From Glaciecola blandensis (GTDB taxonomy: Bacteria; Pseudomonadota; Gammaproteobacteria; Enterobacterales; Alteromonadaceae), in the NCBI RefSeq assembly GCF_031846165.1, contig NZ_JAVRIE010000001.1, positions 1,132,163 through 1,196,162 of the forward strand: a DNA stretch of 64,000 nt, written 5' to 3'. How positions within the stretch are numbered: position 1 is the first letter of the stretch; the number at the start of each line of letters is the position of its first letter. The position numbers and the translations under genes were made by a program. The notes under the pieces were generated by a model, which was not told the DNA's origin, did not search any database, and worked only from the letters and a program-made list of their open reading frames with translations. This document shows, piece after piece, positions 63,986-64,000 of this stretch.

Positions 63986-64000
63986 AAAAAGCCAGCAAAA

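Overview
The window looks like a chromosomal segment of a marine gammaproteobacterium of the order Alteromonadales (Alteromonas/Glaciecola/Shewanella-like). This rests on gene content and order: grpE-dnaK-dnaJ, nadK, recN-bamE, fabB-mnmC-yfcL-epmC, fadR-dsbB, ycgN-ycgM, yoaA-tsaB-slp-fadD-rnd-ycgL, natAB-Yip1, asnB and queE/queC. It also rests on moderate GC, and on a TonB-dependent receptor and lipoprotein-rich gene content. No rRNA, tRNA, CRISPR array, prophage or insertion sequence was seen.

Layout. 1-1.4 kb: the 3' end of a cytochrome b561-type gene, an unlisted 30-residue membrane ORF, and cytochrome c'. 1.5-5.6 kb: grpE-dnaK-dnaJ, with sigma-32-like promoters before grpE and before dnaK. 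5.8-18.1 kb: an accessory block between grpE and nadK, which are usually close neighbours. It holds a transporter-domain hybrid histidine kinase and a LuxR-type response regulator (CrbS/CrbR-like) flanking a diguanylate cyclase. These are followed by a TonB receptor, a GntP-family permease, a secreted MetX-like hydrolase, a lipoprotein PHB-depolymerase-type esterase and 3-hydroxybutyrate dehydrogenase. I read the block as a locus for using external poly- or oligo-3-hydroxybutyrate. 18.2-22.7 kb: nadK, anmK, recN with a perfect LexA box, and bamE. 22.7-29.5 kb: a diguanylate cyclase gene cut by an in-frame amber codon, a FimV/HubP-like polar scaffold, asd, and pdxB with an apparent CTG start. 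29.6-37.3 kb: fabB, mnmC, three tandem FlgO-domain lipoproteins, yfcL, an AcoX/NAD-kinase-like gene and epmC. 37.4-42.9 kb: a thioesterase, a retropepsin-like protease, fadH, fadR and dsbB. 42.9-53.4 kb: ycgN, an FAH hydrolase, a lytic transglycosylase, ycgL, rnd, fadD with a possible FadR operator, a hydrolase, slp, a small unknown, tsaB and yoaA. 53.5-64 kb: natAB, a Yip1 protein, DUF3025, an M28 peptidase, asnB, a solute-binding-like protein with a small partner, queE and queC.

Most of the window is housekeeping. The parts that merit attention are the proposed hydroxybutyrate locus with its two-component system and a TAC-N4-GTA palindrome between its divergent transport genes, the amber-interrupted cyclase behind fimV, the triple FlgO cluster, the 30-residue ORF near cytochrome c', and the CTG start of pdxB. 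All functional statements come from reading the sequence; no database search was run.
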